Positions 54,005 to 62,022 of a stretch of DNA of 64,000 nucleotides are shown piece by piece. Numbering within the stretch: position 1 is the first letter of the stretch; each line of letters begins with the position of its first letter. The notes beneath the pieces are model-generated. The model was not told the DNA's origin. It was given only the letters and a program-made list of their open reading frames with translations, and did not search any database. The position numbers and the translations under genes are program-made. Origin of the DNA: Candidatus Humimonas hydrogenitrophica (GTDB lineage Bacteria; Gemmatimonadota; Gemmatimonadetes; Palauibacterales; Palauibacteraceae); NCBI GenBank assembly GCA_947581615.1, contig CANPVD010000105.1:1-64000 (forward strand), written 5' to 3'.

Positions 54005-54742
54005 TCACTTCGAGCTCGCGGCAGAGGGCTCGGCCGCCTGGATCAGCTTCTCCAGGGACCCGTAGCCGTAATCCGACGTCGAGACCCGCTTCCCATCGAT
54101 GAACAGGGTCGGCGTCGCGTTCACCCCGAGCTGGATCCCGTAGTTCCTCGAGGCCATGATCTGCGGGATGAACTTCCGGTCCTGGTAGCACTTCTTCCAC
54201 TGGCCCACGTCGGCGCCCGCCTGCCTGGCCAGGTCCTCGAAGTGGTTCTCCGGGTTACGGGAGGCCACCCAGGTGAGCTGGTTGGCGTACAGCAGGTCGT
54301 GCATGGCCCAGTAGTGCCCCTGGGCCCCGGCGCAGCGGGCGGCCAGGGCGCCCGGAATGGCATTGGTGTTCTGGCTGAGCGGGAAGTCGTACAGGGTCCA
54401 GCGCACCTTGCCGGTCTGCACGTAGTTCTGGCGTAGCGCCCGCCCCGTGAGCCGGGTGAACTCCGCGCAGTGCGGGCAGGTGTAGTCGGCGAACTCCACG
54501 AAGTGGACCGCGGCGTCGGCCGGGCCCTCGCTGACGCCGGCGCCCGAGTCGGCCGGGGCGTCGATCTGGGCCATGGAGATCGGAGGCGCCGACCCGCTCT
54601 CGGCGCCTCCGCGCCTGAGCGCCAGGAGCGCCACGATCCCCGCGACCACCACGACGGCGAGGCCGATGTAGAAGCCCTTGCCGGGTCCGCTTCCGCCACC
54701 CTTGCGACCGCCCTTTCTTCCCACCTTGTTTCCCTTTGCCAC
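54005..54742 (-). CDS. Membrane-anchored DsbA-like thioredoxin
   Basis: A 245-residue protein: very basic start (GNKVGRKGGRKGGGSGPGKG), one TM (FYIGLAVVVVAGIVALLAL, about 24-42), then a DsbA-family thioredoxin fold with FVEFADYTCPHCAEF (CPHC at 89-92), a helical insertion, and the cis-Pro loop GVNATPTLFIDGKRV. CPHC is the oxidising DsbA signature. Paired with VKOR it forms a complete disulfide-forming route facing the periplasm. Confidence 0.92.
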   Translation of the reverse strand: MAKGNKVGRKGGRKGGGSGPGKGFYIGLAVVVVAGIVALLALRRGGAESGSAPPISMAQIDAPADSGAGVSEGPADAAVHFVEFADYTCPHCAEFTRLTGRALRQNYVQTGKVRWTLYDFPLSQNTNAIPGALAARCAGAQGHYWAMHDLLYANQLTWVASRNPENHFEDLARQAGADVGQWKKCYQDRKFIPQIMASRNYGIQLGVNATPTLFIDGKRVSTSDYGYGSLEKLIQAAEPSAASSK

Positions 54743-54775
54743 GCTCGTTCCTCCTGTCGTGCGTCGTCCGGTCGT

Positions 54776-56167
54776 CTAGTAGACGAACAGGATCGTGATC
54801 ACGGCCGCCACCAGGAGGGCCAGCCCCGCGATGAGCACGAGCTGCAACCACTCCGGGATCCGGCGGCGGGGCATCGCCCCCACCTCCGCCAGCGACGGCA
54901 GGAGACGCTTACCCCACACCTCGCCGATTTCTCCAAGCGCCTCCCGCCACGCCTCTTCGTACGCGGCGTCGACGCGCCGCAGCATCCGCTTCCAATCCGA
55001 GATCGCGGTATCGAGTCCCTCGTCGCCCCCCTCCGGAGGGCCGGCCTCGAGCGTCTCGAGCCTCTCCGACAGCTCCCGCTGGCGTTCCTCGAGCTGCTGC
55101 AGGAGCGGCACGAGCCGCTCGAACGGACCCAGGAGCCCGAGCCGGATCTCCTCGCGAGCCTCCTCCGAGATGCGAAATCGGCTCCGCTGGCGCGAGGGGA
55201 CTCGCTTGCCCTCCAGCTGGGGTGTCAGGGCGCGGTCGTAGGCTTCGGCCAGCCGCGCGGCGGCGTTCGTCACCGCCGCCCGCGTGTCCTCCTGGAGCTC
55301 TCCCGCGTCCATGGCGTCCACCGCGCGCCGCAGGGTGCGGGCGCCCGAGGCGGCGGACTTCCTCAGGAGAAGCGGGCCGAGCGCGATCTCTCCCAGCTCC
55401 AGATAGTGCGTCTCGAAGAAGGAGCGGCCCAGTCCCGCCCGGTCCATGGTCCGGGCGGGGACCCGGGCGGCCGCCTCCTCCGCCAGGCGCTGCAGCGCGT
55501 CCACCGTGAGCCGCAGGACGGGCATTTCAGCCGCCACCGGGGGCGCCACCTCGCGGCGCGCGAACATCTCGAGCTCGGGACCGCGACTCTCCGGCATGCC
55601 CCGCGCGGACCGAATGGTGGCCTGCACCTCTTCGGCGAACAGGTACAGGAGGCGAACCCGGTCGCCGCCGCGGCGAACCTCGACCGCGGGGCCGCGCCCG
55701 CCCGTGGCCTCCTCCCCGAGCTCCGTGGCCTCCTCCGCCGGCCACGGGATGGCGTGGTGCTCCGCGGCGCTCAGGAGGTGGAGGCCGCGTCGGGTGACCA
55801 CCGCCAGCCACAGGCCGCGGACCTCGGCCTCCGCTATCCGGCCGACGGCCGCGGTGCCGGCGGTGCACACCACGCCCTCGCCGGTGAGGTCCGGGGGGAG
55901 GCGGCGGCGCTGGTCCGCCCGTCCGACGCTGCTCTCCACCGCCCGGGCCACGTCGTCCAGGGCGCGTCCGGCGCCCTGCAGCGCCACGGTCAGGCCACTG
56001 GAGAACACCATGAACAGGCCGGCCCGGCGCGAGGTCCAGAAGATGTCGCGGTAGGGGACCCGCAGGTCGCCGAGGACGAGCTCCGACTCACCGATGCCGA
56101 CCTCCACGCCCCGCCGGGTACCGCCGGCGCGCGACCACAGGTCCAGGCGGAAGGCCGAATCCCTCAC
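54776..56167 (-). CDS. Tail-anchored protein of unknown function
   Basis: A 463-residue protein beginning at GTG 56167 in GTGA overlap with the HAD gene. The N-terminal ~60 residues are beta-rich (EVGIGESELVLGDLRVPYRDIFWTSRRAGLFMVFSSGLTVALQG), a PH-like feel. The middle is helical with many Arg/Glu residues, including a coiled-coil-like stretch (FERLVPLLQQLEERQRELSERLETL, near 375-400). A single C-terminal TM ends the protein (WLQLVLIAGLALLVAAVITILFVY). The topology is that of a cytosolic domain tethered by its tail. No family recognised. Confidence 0.7.
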   Translation of the reverse strand: MRDSAFRLDLWSRAGGTRRGVEVGIGESELVLGDLRVPYRDIFWTSRRAGLFMVFSSGLTVALQGAGRALDDVARAVESSVGRADQRRRLPPDLTGEGVVCTAGTAAVGRIAEAEVRGLWLAVVTRRGLHLLSAAEHHAIPWPAEEATELGEEATGGRGPAVEVRRGGDRVRLLYLFAEEVQATIRSARGMPESRGPELEMFARREVAPPVAAEMPVLRLTVDALQRLAEEAAARVPARTMDRAGLGRSFFETHYLELGEIALGPLLLRKSAASGARTLRRAVDAMDAGELQEDTRAAVTNAAARLAEAYDRALTPQLEGKRVPSRQRSRFRISEEAREEIRLGLLGPFERLVPLLQQLEERQRELSERLETLEAGPPEGGDEGLDTAISDWKRMLRRVDAAYEEAWREALGEIGEVWGKRLLPSLAEVGAMPRRRIPEWLQLVLIAGLALLVAAVITILFVY

Positions 56168-56853
56168 GACAGCAGCGTCTCCGCCACCGAGGCCACGTCC
56201 GAGAGATCCCCGAACACCACGTCCGCCCCGTGCTCCCGGAGGGAGCCGGCGTCGTGGCGCCCCGTGGCCACCGCCAGGGTGCGGAGCCCGGAGGCCCGGC
56301 CGCAGCGGATGTCCGCGGGCGTGTCGCCCACGACCCACACGTCGCGGTGCTCGAAGCGCAGGCCGCGCTCGGCGGCCCGGCGGAGTGCCACGGGGGGGAG
56401 CTCGTCCCGGTGCTCGGCGTCCGACCCGTACCCGCCGACCTCGAACGGGGCGTGCACGCCCGCGGCGGCCAGCTTGCGCCGCGCTCCCTCCTCCAGGTTT
56501 CCGGTCACCAGGCCCAGGGTCACGCCGGCCTCCCCCGCCAGCCGCTTCAGCAGCTCGATGACGCCCGGGTACGGATGGGCCCGGCCGTTCCGCGCCGCGA
56601 GCTCCTCGGCGAGGATCGCCAGGTAGGGACCCCACACCCGGCCCATGCGGGCGTCGATCCACGCGTCCTCCCGCCCCAGGGCGCGCAGCAGTCCCCGGAC
56701 GATGGACGGGTCGGTGCGCCCGTGGAAGTCACAGCTGTCGATCGGCCCGGCCTCCCCGAACACACGCACCATGGCCCGGCCCAGGGCCGCGCGCCCCGCG
56801 CCGCCGGAGTCGACCAGCGTGCCGTCCACATCGAAGAGAACCAGACGTCTCAC
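56164..56853 (-). CDS. HAD-family hydrolase (phosphoglycolate phosphatase-like)
   Basis: A 229-residue HAD phosphatase. Motif I LVLFDVDGTLVDSGGAG (Asp8, Asp10), cap domain of helices (about 18-85), motif II LGLVTGN, and motif IV VWVVGDTPADIRCGRASGLRTLAVATG. GTG start chosen directly at the conserved RRLVLFD. Both ends are in GTGA overlaps with neighbours. Substrate unproven; phosphoglycolate or nucleotide phosphates are likely. Confidence 0.88.
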   Translation of the reverse strand: MRRLVLFDVDGTLVDSGGAGRAALGRAMVRVFGEAGPIDSCDFHGRTDPSIVRGLLRALGREDAWIDARMGRVWGPYLAILAEELAARNGRAHPYPGVIELLKRLAGEAGVTLGLVTGNLEEGARRKLAAAGVHAPFEVGGYGSDAEHRDELPPVALRRAAERGLRFEHRDVWVVGDTPADIRCGRASGLRTLAVATGRHDAGSLREHGADVVFGDLSDVASVAETLLS

Positions 56854-57797
56854 GTGCGTCTCACCGCCCGGGTGACGGCCTCGGCCAGCGCCTCCTCCGC
56901 CCGCAGCGCCAGCGGGAGCAGCTCGTGCAGCGGCCGGGGAGCCAGCCGCTCGCCGACCGCGCCCGTGGAGAGCGCGAACACCATGTCCCCGTCGAAGGGG
57001 GTCGCCGCCGGCCGCAGCCGCCGGATGAGCCCGTGCACGGCCTGCCGCGCCACCACCTGGAGGTCGGTGCGCCCCAGGGGGACGTCGGTGGCCACCACGC
57101 CGAGCGTGGTGTTCTCGCGCCCCAGTCGCTCCCCGAACCCTCCCGGCGCCGAGCCGTCCCGCAGGGTGCGGGCCGTATCCCTGTAACCCCCGCCCGGGGC
57201 GCGGCACCCCGCCACGATGGAGCCGTCCCCGTCGACCACGTCCCCGAAAGCGTTCACGGCCGCCAGGGCCGCCACCGTGCCCTCACGGCCCTCCGCGACC
57301 GCGCTCCCCACCCCGGAGGGCTCGGCGAACTCGGGGCCGGCCAGCTTGCCGACCGTGGCCCCGCAGCCGGCGCCGACCGGGCCCTCCTCGACCGGCTCCG
57401 GGCCAGCGGTCTCCACCGCCGCCCGGCCCATGGCCGGGCCCGGGCGCACGGAGGCGTCGCCCACGGCCAGGTCGTAGAGGACGGCCGCGGGCACGATCGG
57501 CACCCGCGCCGCCGCGGTTCGGAAGCCGCGCCCGTGCTCCTCGAGCCACGCCACGACCCCGTCCGCGGCCGCCAGCCCGAAGGCCGAGCCGCCGGTGAGC
57601 AGGAGGGCATCGCAGCACGGGACCACGTGCAGGGGCGAGAGGGCGTCCAGCTCCCGCGAGCCGGTGGCCAGGCCCCGGACCTCGACCACGGCCGTGAACG
57701 GCCCGAGGACGACCGTGCACCCCGTGCGAGCCGCGACGTCCTGCGCGTGGCCGACCTGGAGGCCCGCCACGGCGGTCAGGCTCCGGTTCGGGCTCAC
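56850..57797 (-). CDS. P1 (DmpA/S58) family peptidase
   Basis: A 315-residue N-terminal-nucleophile hydrolase related to DmpA aminopeptidase. Family blocks: VAGLQVGHAQDVAARTGCTVVL, DALLLTGGSAFGLAAADGVVAWLEE, VPIVPAAVLYDLAVGD, PVGAGCGATVGK, then GVGSA (candidate self-cleavage Gly-Ser) followed by TVAALAAVNAFGDVVD, and NTTLGVVATDVPL. GTG start in overlap with the preceding gene. Likely cytosolic, acting on small peptides or D-amino acid amides. Confidence 0.85.
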   Translation of the reverse strand: MSPNRSLTAVAGLQVGHAQDVAARTGCTVVLGPFTAVVEVRGLATGSRELDALSPLHVVPCCDALLLTGGSAFGLAAADGVVAWLEEHGRGFRTAAARVPIVPAAVLYDLAVGDASVRPGPAMGRAAVETAGPEPVEEGPVGAGCGATVGKLAGPEFAEPSGVGSAVAEGREGTVAALAAVNAFGDVVDGDGSIVAGCRAPGGGYRDTARTLRDGSAPGGFGERLGRENTTLGVVATDVPLGRTDLQVVARQAVHGLIRRLRPAATPFDGDMVFALSTGAVGERLAPRPLHELLPLALRAEEALAEAVTRAVRRT

Positions 57798-58099
57798 CCG
57801 CTCGCCGCCGCGCCGGCGGCCGCCCGAACCGCCTCCCCGAACCACTCGAACAGCCGCTGGCTGCCCCCCTCGGGGTCGGGCAGGCGGCGCTCCGGGTGCC
57901 ACTGGACGGCGAGGACGGGCGCCCGGACCGCCGGCCGGTGGAGCTCGACGGCCCCGGCCGCGCGCACGCCCTCGAGGTAGCCGTGCTCCAGCCACACACG
58001 GCGACACGGGTGCTCCGCGGGTCCGTCGCTCCACGCGGCGGTGACGGCCACGAGCGGAGCTTCCGCCGGCGACCCGCCCCGGTCCGGGTCTCCCCTCAC
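57794..58099 (-). CDS. Truncated class I glutamine-amidotransferase-like (C26) protein without nucleophile
   Basis: A 101-residue protein that joins the start and end of a gamma-glutamyl-GABA-hydrolase-type (peptidase C26) fold. The N-terminal strand and first helix are PLVAVTAAWSDGP...GYLEGVRAAGAVELHRP. They connect directly to the C-terminal catalytic-His strand VLAVQWHPERRLPDPEGGSQRLFEWFGEAV. The central ~120 residues with the GxCxG nucleophile are missing in frame. Both ends are GTGA overlaps, so the frame is maintained and probably translated. Either a decayed gene kept for coupling or a small binding protein. Confidence 0.6.
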   Translation of the reverse strand: MRGDPDRGGSPAEAPLVAVTAAWSDGPAEHPCRRVWLEHGYLEGVRAAGAVELHRPAVRAPVLAVQWHPERRLPDPEGGSQRLFEWFGEAVRAAAGAAASG

Positions 58100-59145
58100 G
58101 CCCCTCCGTCCTCCGGGCCGTCCCCGGCCCGCTCCTCGAGCCAGCCGGCCAGCACCACCGGGTCGACGTTGCCCCCCGACAGCACGCATGCCACGTCGCC
58201 GTCCTCGGCCCAGGCGGGGTCGGCCGCGCCGCACAGGAGGGCGGCCACGGAGGCGGCCCCGCTCGGCTCCACGACCAGGTGCCGGTGGAAGCACCACAGG
58301 ACCGCGTCCACCAGCGCCGCGTCGGGCACGGTCACCACCTCGTCGACCAGCTCCCGGATGTGGGCGAAGGTGAGGTCGCCGGGCCGGGGCGGCCGCAGGC
58401 CGTCGGCGATCGTGTCCACCCGCTCCAGGGCCACGGGCCGGCCCGCTTCGAGCGAGCGCCTCGTGTCGTCGGCCCCCTCCGGCTCGACCCCCACGATGCG
58501 GCACTCGGGGGCCAGCTCGCGCAGCACGACCGCGCAGCCGGACAGGAGCCCGCCGCCCCCGATCGGGACGAGCACGAGGCCGGGGTCCCCGGCCGCCTCC
58601 TCGCCGCGGGCCGCCGCCTCGTCGAGCTGGTCCCAGATCTCGAGCGCCGTGGTGCCCTGGCCGGCGATGATGTTCGGGTGGTCGAAGGGCGGCACCATGG
58701 TGGCGCCCTCCTGCTTCTCGATCTCGAGCGCCCGGGCCTCGCGGTCGGGCGCCGTGGTGCCGACCAGTTCGATCTTCGCGCCCAGGCGGCGGACGCCCTC
58801 CACCTTCACGCGCGGCGCGTCGACCGGCATGACGATGGTGGCCGGCACGCCGTAGGCGCGAGCCGCGTAGGCGACCCCCTGGGCGTGGTTGCCCGAGGAA
58901 TACGCGACCAGGCCGGCGCCGCGCTGCTCGGGCGTGAGCAGGCTCACGAAGTTGTAGGCCCCGCGGACCTTGAAGGCTCCCGCGCGCTGCAGGCTCTCGC
59001 ACTTGAGCCAGGCGGTGGACCCGTCGGGTAGCTCGCCGGGAAGGAGGGGGGTGCGCAGCGCCACCCCCTCGAGACGGGCCGCGGCGTCCTGCACCTGCCG
59101 CAGGCCGACGAGCTCCATCGACCGGATTCCGGCTTCCGGGCTCAC
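58096..59145 (-). CDS. ilvA: Threonine/serine dehydratase (PLP), short form
   Basis: A 349-residue fold-type II PLP enzyme deaminating threonine to 2-oxobutyrate (or serine to pyruvate). PLP Lys59 in [14 protein letters not shown], substrate loop [13 protein letters not shown], the phosphate-binding [12 protein letters not shown] and the final VLSGGNVDP are visible. The C-terminal ACT-like regulatory domain of biosynthetic IlvA is absent, as in catabolic or unregulated forms. GTG start in overlap with the gyrA stop. Confidence 0.9.
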   Translation of the reverse strand: MSPEAGIRSMELVGLRQVQDAAARLEGVALRTPLLPGELPDGSTAWLKCESLQRAGAFKVRGAYNFVSLLTPEQRGAGLVAYSSGNHAQGVAYAARAYGVPATIVMPVDAPRVKVEGVRRLGAKIELVGTTAPDREARALEIEKQEGATMVPPFDHPNIIAGQGTTALEIWDQLDEAAARGEEAAGDPGLVLVPIGGGGLLSGCAVVLRELAPECRIVGVEPEGADDTRRSLEAGRPVALERVDTIADGLRPPRPGDLTFAHIRELVDEVVTVPDAALVDAVLWCFHRHLVVEPSGAASVAALLCGAADPAWAEDGDVACVLSGGNVDPVVLAGWLEERAGDGPEDGGA

Positions 59146-61667
59146 GAGGGCTCCTCGGTGTCTGCCTCGGCCTCGACCTGCTCGGCCAGCTCGCGCACGG
59201 CCTCCGGGCCCTCGGCCACCTCCGTCTCGTCGTCCTCGTCACGCTCGACCACCCGGGCCACGTCGACCAGCTCGTCCCCCTTGTCCAGGCTGACGAGCCG
59301 CACCCCCTGGGTGTTGCGCCCGATGACGCGGATCTCGCGGGCGTGCTGACGGTTCACGACCCCGTTGCGGGTGACCAGCATGAGCTCGTCCTGGTCGGTG
59401 ACCTCCTTGACGGCCACCACGTGCCCGGTCTTCCCGGTGAGGTGGAGGTTGATGAGTCCCTTCCCGCCCCGGTGCTGGGTCCGGTACTCGTCCACGTCCG
59501 TGCGCTTGCCCATGCCGCGGTCGGTCACGGTGAGCAGGGTGGCGCCGCGGCGGACGATGACCATGCCGACCACGTGGTCCGCGTCGGCCAGGTCCACGCC
59601 CTTCACCCCCTGCGTGGCCCGGCCGGTCTCTCGGATCTCCCTCTCGGCGAAGCGGATGGCCATGCCGTTCCGGGTGGCGAGGACGATGTCGTTGGAGCCG
59701 TCGGTCATCTGGACGTCGATGAGCCGGTCGCCCTCGACGATGTTGATGGCGTTGACGCCCGGCGCCCGCACGTTGGAGTAGGCGGCCAGGCTCGTCTTCT
59801 TCACCAGGCCGTTCCGGGTGGCGAACACCAGGTACTGGTCCTCGCGGAACTCGCGCACCGGCATCATCGAGGCGACGGTCTCGTCCTTGTCGATCGACAG
59901 AAGGTTGACGATCGGCCGGCCGCGCGCGGTGCGGGACGTCTGCGGGATCTCGTACACCTTGAGCCAGTAGGCGTGACCGCGGGCCGTGAAGAACATGAGG
60001 TAGTCGTGGGTCGAGGCCAGGAAGAGGTGCTCGACCCAGTCCTCGTCCTTGGTCCCCATGCCGGCCACCCCGCGGCCCCCGCGCCGCTGCTGGCGGTAGA
60101 CGTCGGGTGCGAGCCGCTTCACGTAGCCCTGACGGCTCACCGTGATGACCATGGGCTCCTCGGCGATGAGGTCTTCCTCGGTGAAGTCGACCGCCACGTC
60201 GACCACGCTCGTCCGACGCTCGTCGCCGTACTTGTCGACCAGCGCACCGAGCTCGCCCTTGATGATGCTCATGCGCAGCTCGCGCGAGCCCAGGATGCCC
60301 TCCAGGCGCCCGATCTCGGCCCGGACCTCCTCGAGCTCGGCCTCCAGCTTCTCGATCTCGAGGCCCGTGAGGCGGGCGAGCCGCATGTCGAGGATCGCCT
60401 TCGACTGGACCTCGGTGAGCTCGAAGCGCTCGCGCAGGCGGACTCCCGCCTCGTCGGCGTCCGGAGCGGCCCGAATGATCTCGATCACCTCGTCGATGTT
60501 GTCGACGGCGATCTTGAGCCCCTCGAGGACGTGCTCCCGCGCCTTCGCGTTGCGGAGATCGTACTCGCTCCGGAGCACGACCACCTGGTGGCGATGGTCG
60601 ATGAAGTGCTGGAGCATCTCCTTGAGGGACATGACCTTTGGAACGCCGTCCGTCAGCGCCAGCATGATCACGCCGAAGGTGGACTGCATCTGCGTCATCT
60701 TGAACAGCTTGTTGAGGACGATGCGGGGCGCAGCGTCCCTCTTGAGCTCGATGACCAACCGGATCCCGTCCCGGTCCGACTCGTCCCTCAGGTCGGAGAT
60801 GTCCTGAACCCGCTTGTCGCGGACGAGCCCGGCGATCTGCTCGATGAGGCGGGTCTTGTTGACCATGAAAGGGATCTCGGAGATGACGATGCGCTCGCCG
60901 CCGCGCTCGCGCTCCTCGACTCGAGCCCGGGCGCGCATGACCACCCGGCCGCGGCCCGACTCGTACGCCTCGCGGATCCCGTCGGAGCCATAGATGAAGC
61001 CGCCGGTGGGGAAGTCGGGCCCCCGGACGTGCTGCATGAGGTCGTCCAGGCTGGCGTCCGGATCGTCGATCAGCGTTTCCAGCGCCCCCACCACCTCGCG
61101 CAGGTTGTGGGGAGGGATGTTGGTGGCCATTCCCACCGCGATCCCCGAGGAGCCGTTCACCAGGAGGTTGGGGAGCCGCGAGGGGAGGACGGTCGGCTCC
61201 TGGAGCCGGTCGTCGAAGTTGGGCGCGAAGGTCACCGTCTCCTTGTCGATGTCGGCCAGCATCTCCTGGGCGATGGAGGCCAGCCGCGCTTCGGTGTACC
61301 GGTAGGCCGCCGCGCTGTCGCCGTCGATGGAGCCGAAGTTCCCCTGCCCGTCCACGAGCGGGTAGCGGAGCGAGAACTCCTGGACCATCCGCACCAGCGA
61401 GTCGTACACGGCCGCGTCGCCGTGGGGGTGGTACTTGCCGAGCACGTCGCCCACCACGGTCGCGCTCTTCTTATAGGGCCGGTTGGGGGCCAGCCCCAGC
61501 TCCTGCATCGAGTAGAGGATGCGGCGGTGCACGGGCTTGAGGCCGTCCCGAACGTCCGGGAGGGCCCGCTGCACGATGACGCTCATCGAGTAGTCGATGA
61601 ACGACTCGCGCATCTCCTCCTCGAGCAGACGGGGCTCGACGCGCTCGATGTTCTCGGGTGTGCTCAT
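59142..61667 (-). CDS. gyrA: DNA gyrase subunit A
   Basis: Breakage-reunion subunit of gyrase, 841 residues. Catalytic Tyr124 in [11 protein letters not shown]. The GyrA-box QRRGGRG (527-533), needed for DNA wrapping, distinguishes it from ParC, and six beta-pinwheel blades follow. In the quinolone pocket ([11 protein letters not shown]) the position equivalent to E. coli Ser83 is Ala85, while the Asp87 equivalent is retained as Asp89. An acidic tail ([32 protein letters not shown]) ends the protein. Start ATG after CTTGAGGTGAC. It heads a chain of GTGA-coupled genes. Confidence 0.97.
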   Translation of the reverse strand: MSTPENIERVEPRLLEEEMRESFIDYSMSVIVQRALPDVRDGLKPVHRRILYSMQELGLAPNRPYKKSATVVGDVLGKYHPHGDAAVYDSLVRMVQEFSLRYPLVDGQGNFGSIDGDSAAAYRYTEARLASIAQEMLADIDKETVTFAPNFDDRLQEPTVLPSRLPNLLVNGSSGIAVGMATNIPPHNLREVVGALETLIDDPDASLDDLMQHVRGPDFPTGGFIYGSDGIREAYESGRGRVVMRARARVEERERGGERIVISEIPFMVNKTRLIEQIAGLVRDKRVQDISDLRDESDRDGIRLVIELKRDAAPRIVLNKLFKMTQMQSTFGVIMLALTDGVPKVMSLKEMLQHFIDHRHQVVVLRSEYDLRNAKAREHVLEGLKIAVDNIDEVIEIIRAAPDADEAGVRLRERFELTEVQSKAILDMRLARLTGLEIEKLEAELEEVRAEIGRLEGILGSRELRMSIIKGELGALVDKYGDERRTSVVDVAVDFTEEDLIAEEPMVITVSRQGYVKRLAPDVYRQQRRGGRGVAGMGTKDEDWVEHLFLASTHDYLMFFTARGHAYWLKVYEIPQTSRTARGRPIVNLLSIDKDETVASMMPVREFREDQYLVFATRNGLVKKTSLAAYSNVRAPGVNAINIVEGDRLIDVQMTDGSNDIVLATRNGMAIRFAEREIRETGRATQGVKGVDLADADHVVGMVIVRRGATLLTVTDRGMGKRTDVDEYRTQHRGGKGLINLHLTGKTGHVVAVKEVTDQDELMLVTRNGVVNRQHAREIRVIGRNTQGVRLVSLDKGDELVDVARVVERDEDDETEVAEGPEAVRELAEQVEAEADTEEPS

Positions 61668-61734
61668 GTCACCTCAAGTGGCGTTGCCTGGTGCCGCGGA
61701 GTTCGGGCCCCCTCCATGCGCCCCGCCGGCGCGT

Positions 61735-61756
61735 GCTCTACTTGTACAAGTAGAGC
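61735..61756. promoter_or_regulatory. Perfect 22-bp palindrome upstream of gyrA
   Basis: GCTCTACTTGT (61735-61745) followed by its exact complement ACAAGTAGAGC (61746-61756), centred about 79 bases before the gyrA start. It could be an operator for a dimeric protein, or with a 4-base loop a 9-bp leader hairpin. Core CTTGTACAAG. Confidence 0.55.
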
Positions 61757-61851
61757 GTGCCGGGGGCGCGGAGCGGCGGTCCGCCGGGGCCCGCTCATAG
61801 CCCACTAAATCTACAGGCTCGATACCCCGCAGGCGAACCTCTGAAACGGCT

Positions 61852-61886
61852 GCGGGGGCCGCCGGCCGAACGGCCGCGACCCCCGC
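61852..61886 (-). terminator. Large GC hairpin downstream of the amidohydrolase operon
   Basis: GCGGGGG (61852-61858) and CCCCCGC (61880-61886) enclose an inner CGGCCG-AA-CGGCCG stem. It lies about 60 bases past the last minus-strand stop (61946) and before the gyrA upstream region. The T-run is weak. Confidence 0.4.
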
Positions 61887-61945
61887 GAAAACCTGCCTCC
61901 GGCGGGACTCTCCGCCCCCCGGAGATGCTCCCGGACCGGTCCCGC

Positions 61946-62022
61946 TCAGTCCTCGAACTCCCTGAGGATCATCTCGAGCTCCTCGCGGTGCCCGGTCTCG
62001 TCCACGATGATGTCCTCGAGAC
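61946..62022 (-). pseudogene. Remnant of a ferritin-like domain (C-terminal helix only)
   Basis: The frame ending at TGA 61946 encodes SLEDIIVDETGHREELEMIL followed by REFED. This resembles the last helix of ferritin/rubrerythrin-like proteins, including the DExxH metal-ligand pattern. The sequence immediately upstream in this frame is the out-of-frame end of the amidohydrolase gene, so only the tail of the former gene remains. No proper start codon is available. Identification is from a short motif and is tentative. Confidence 0.35.
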
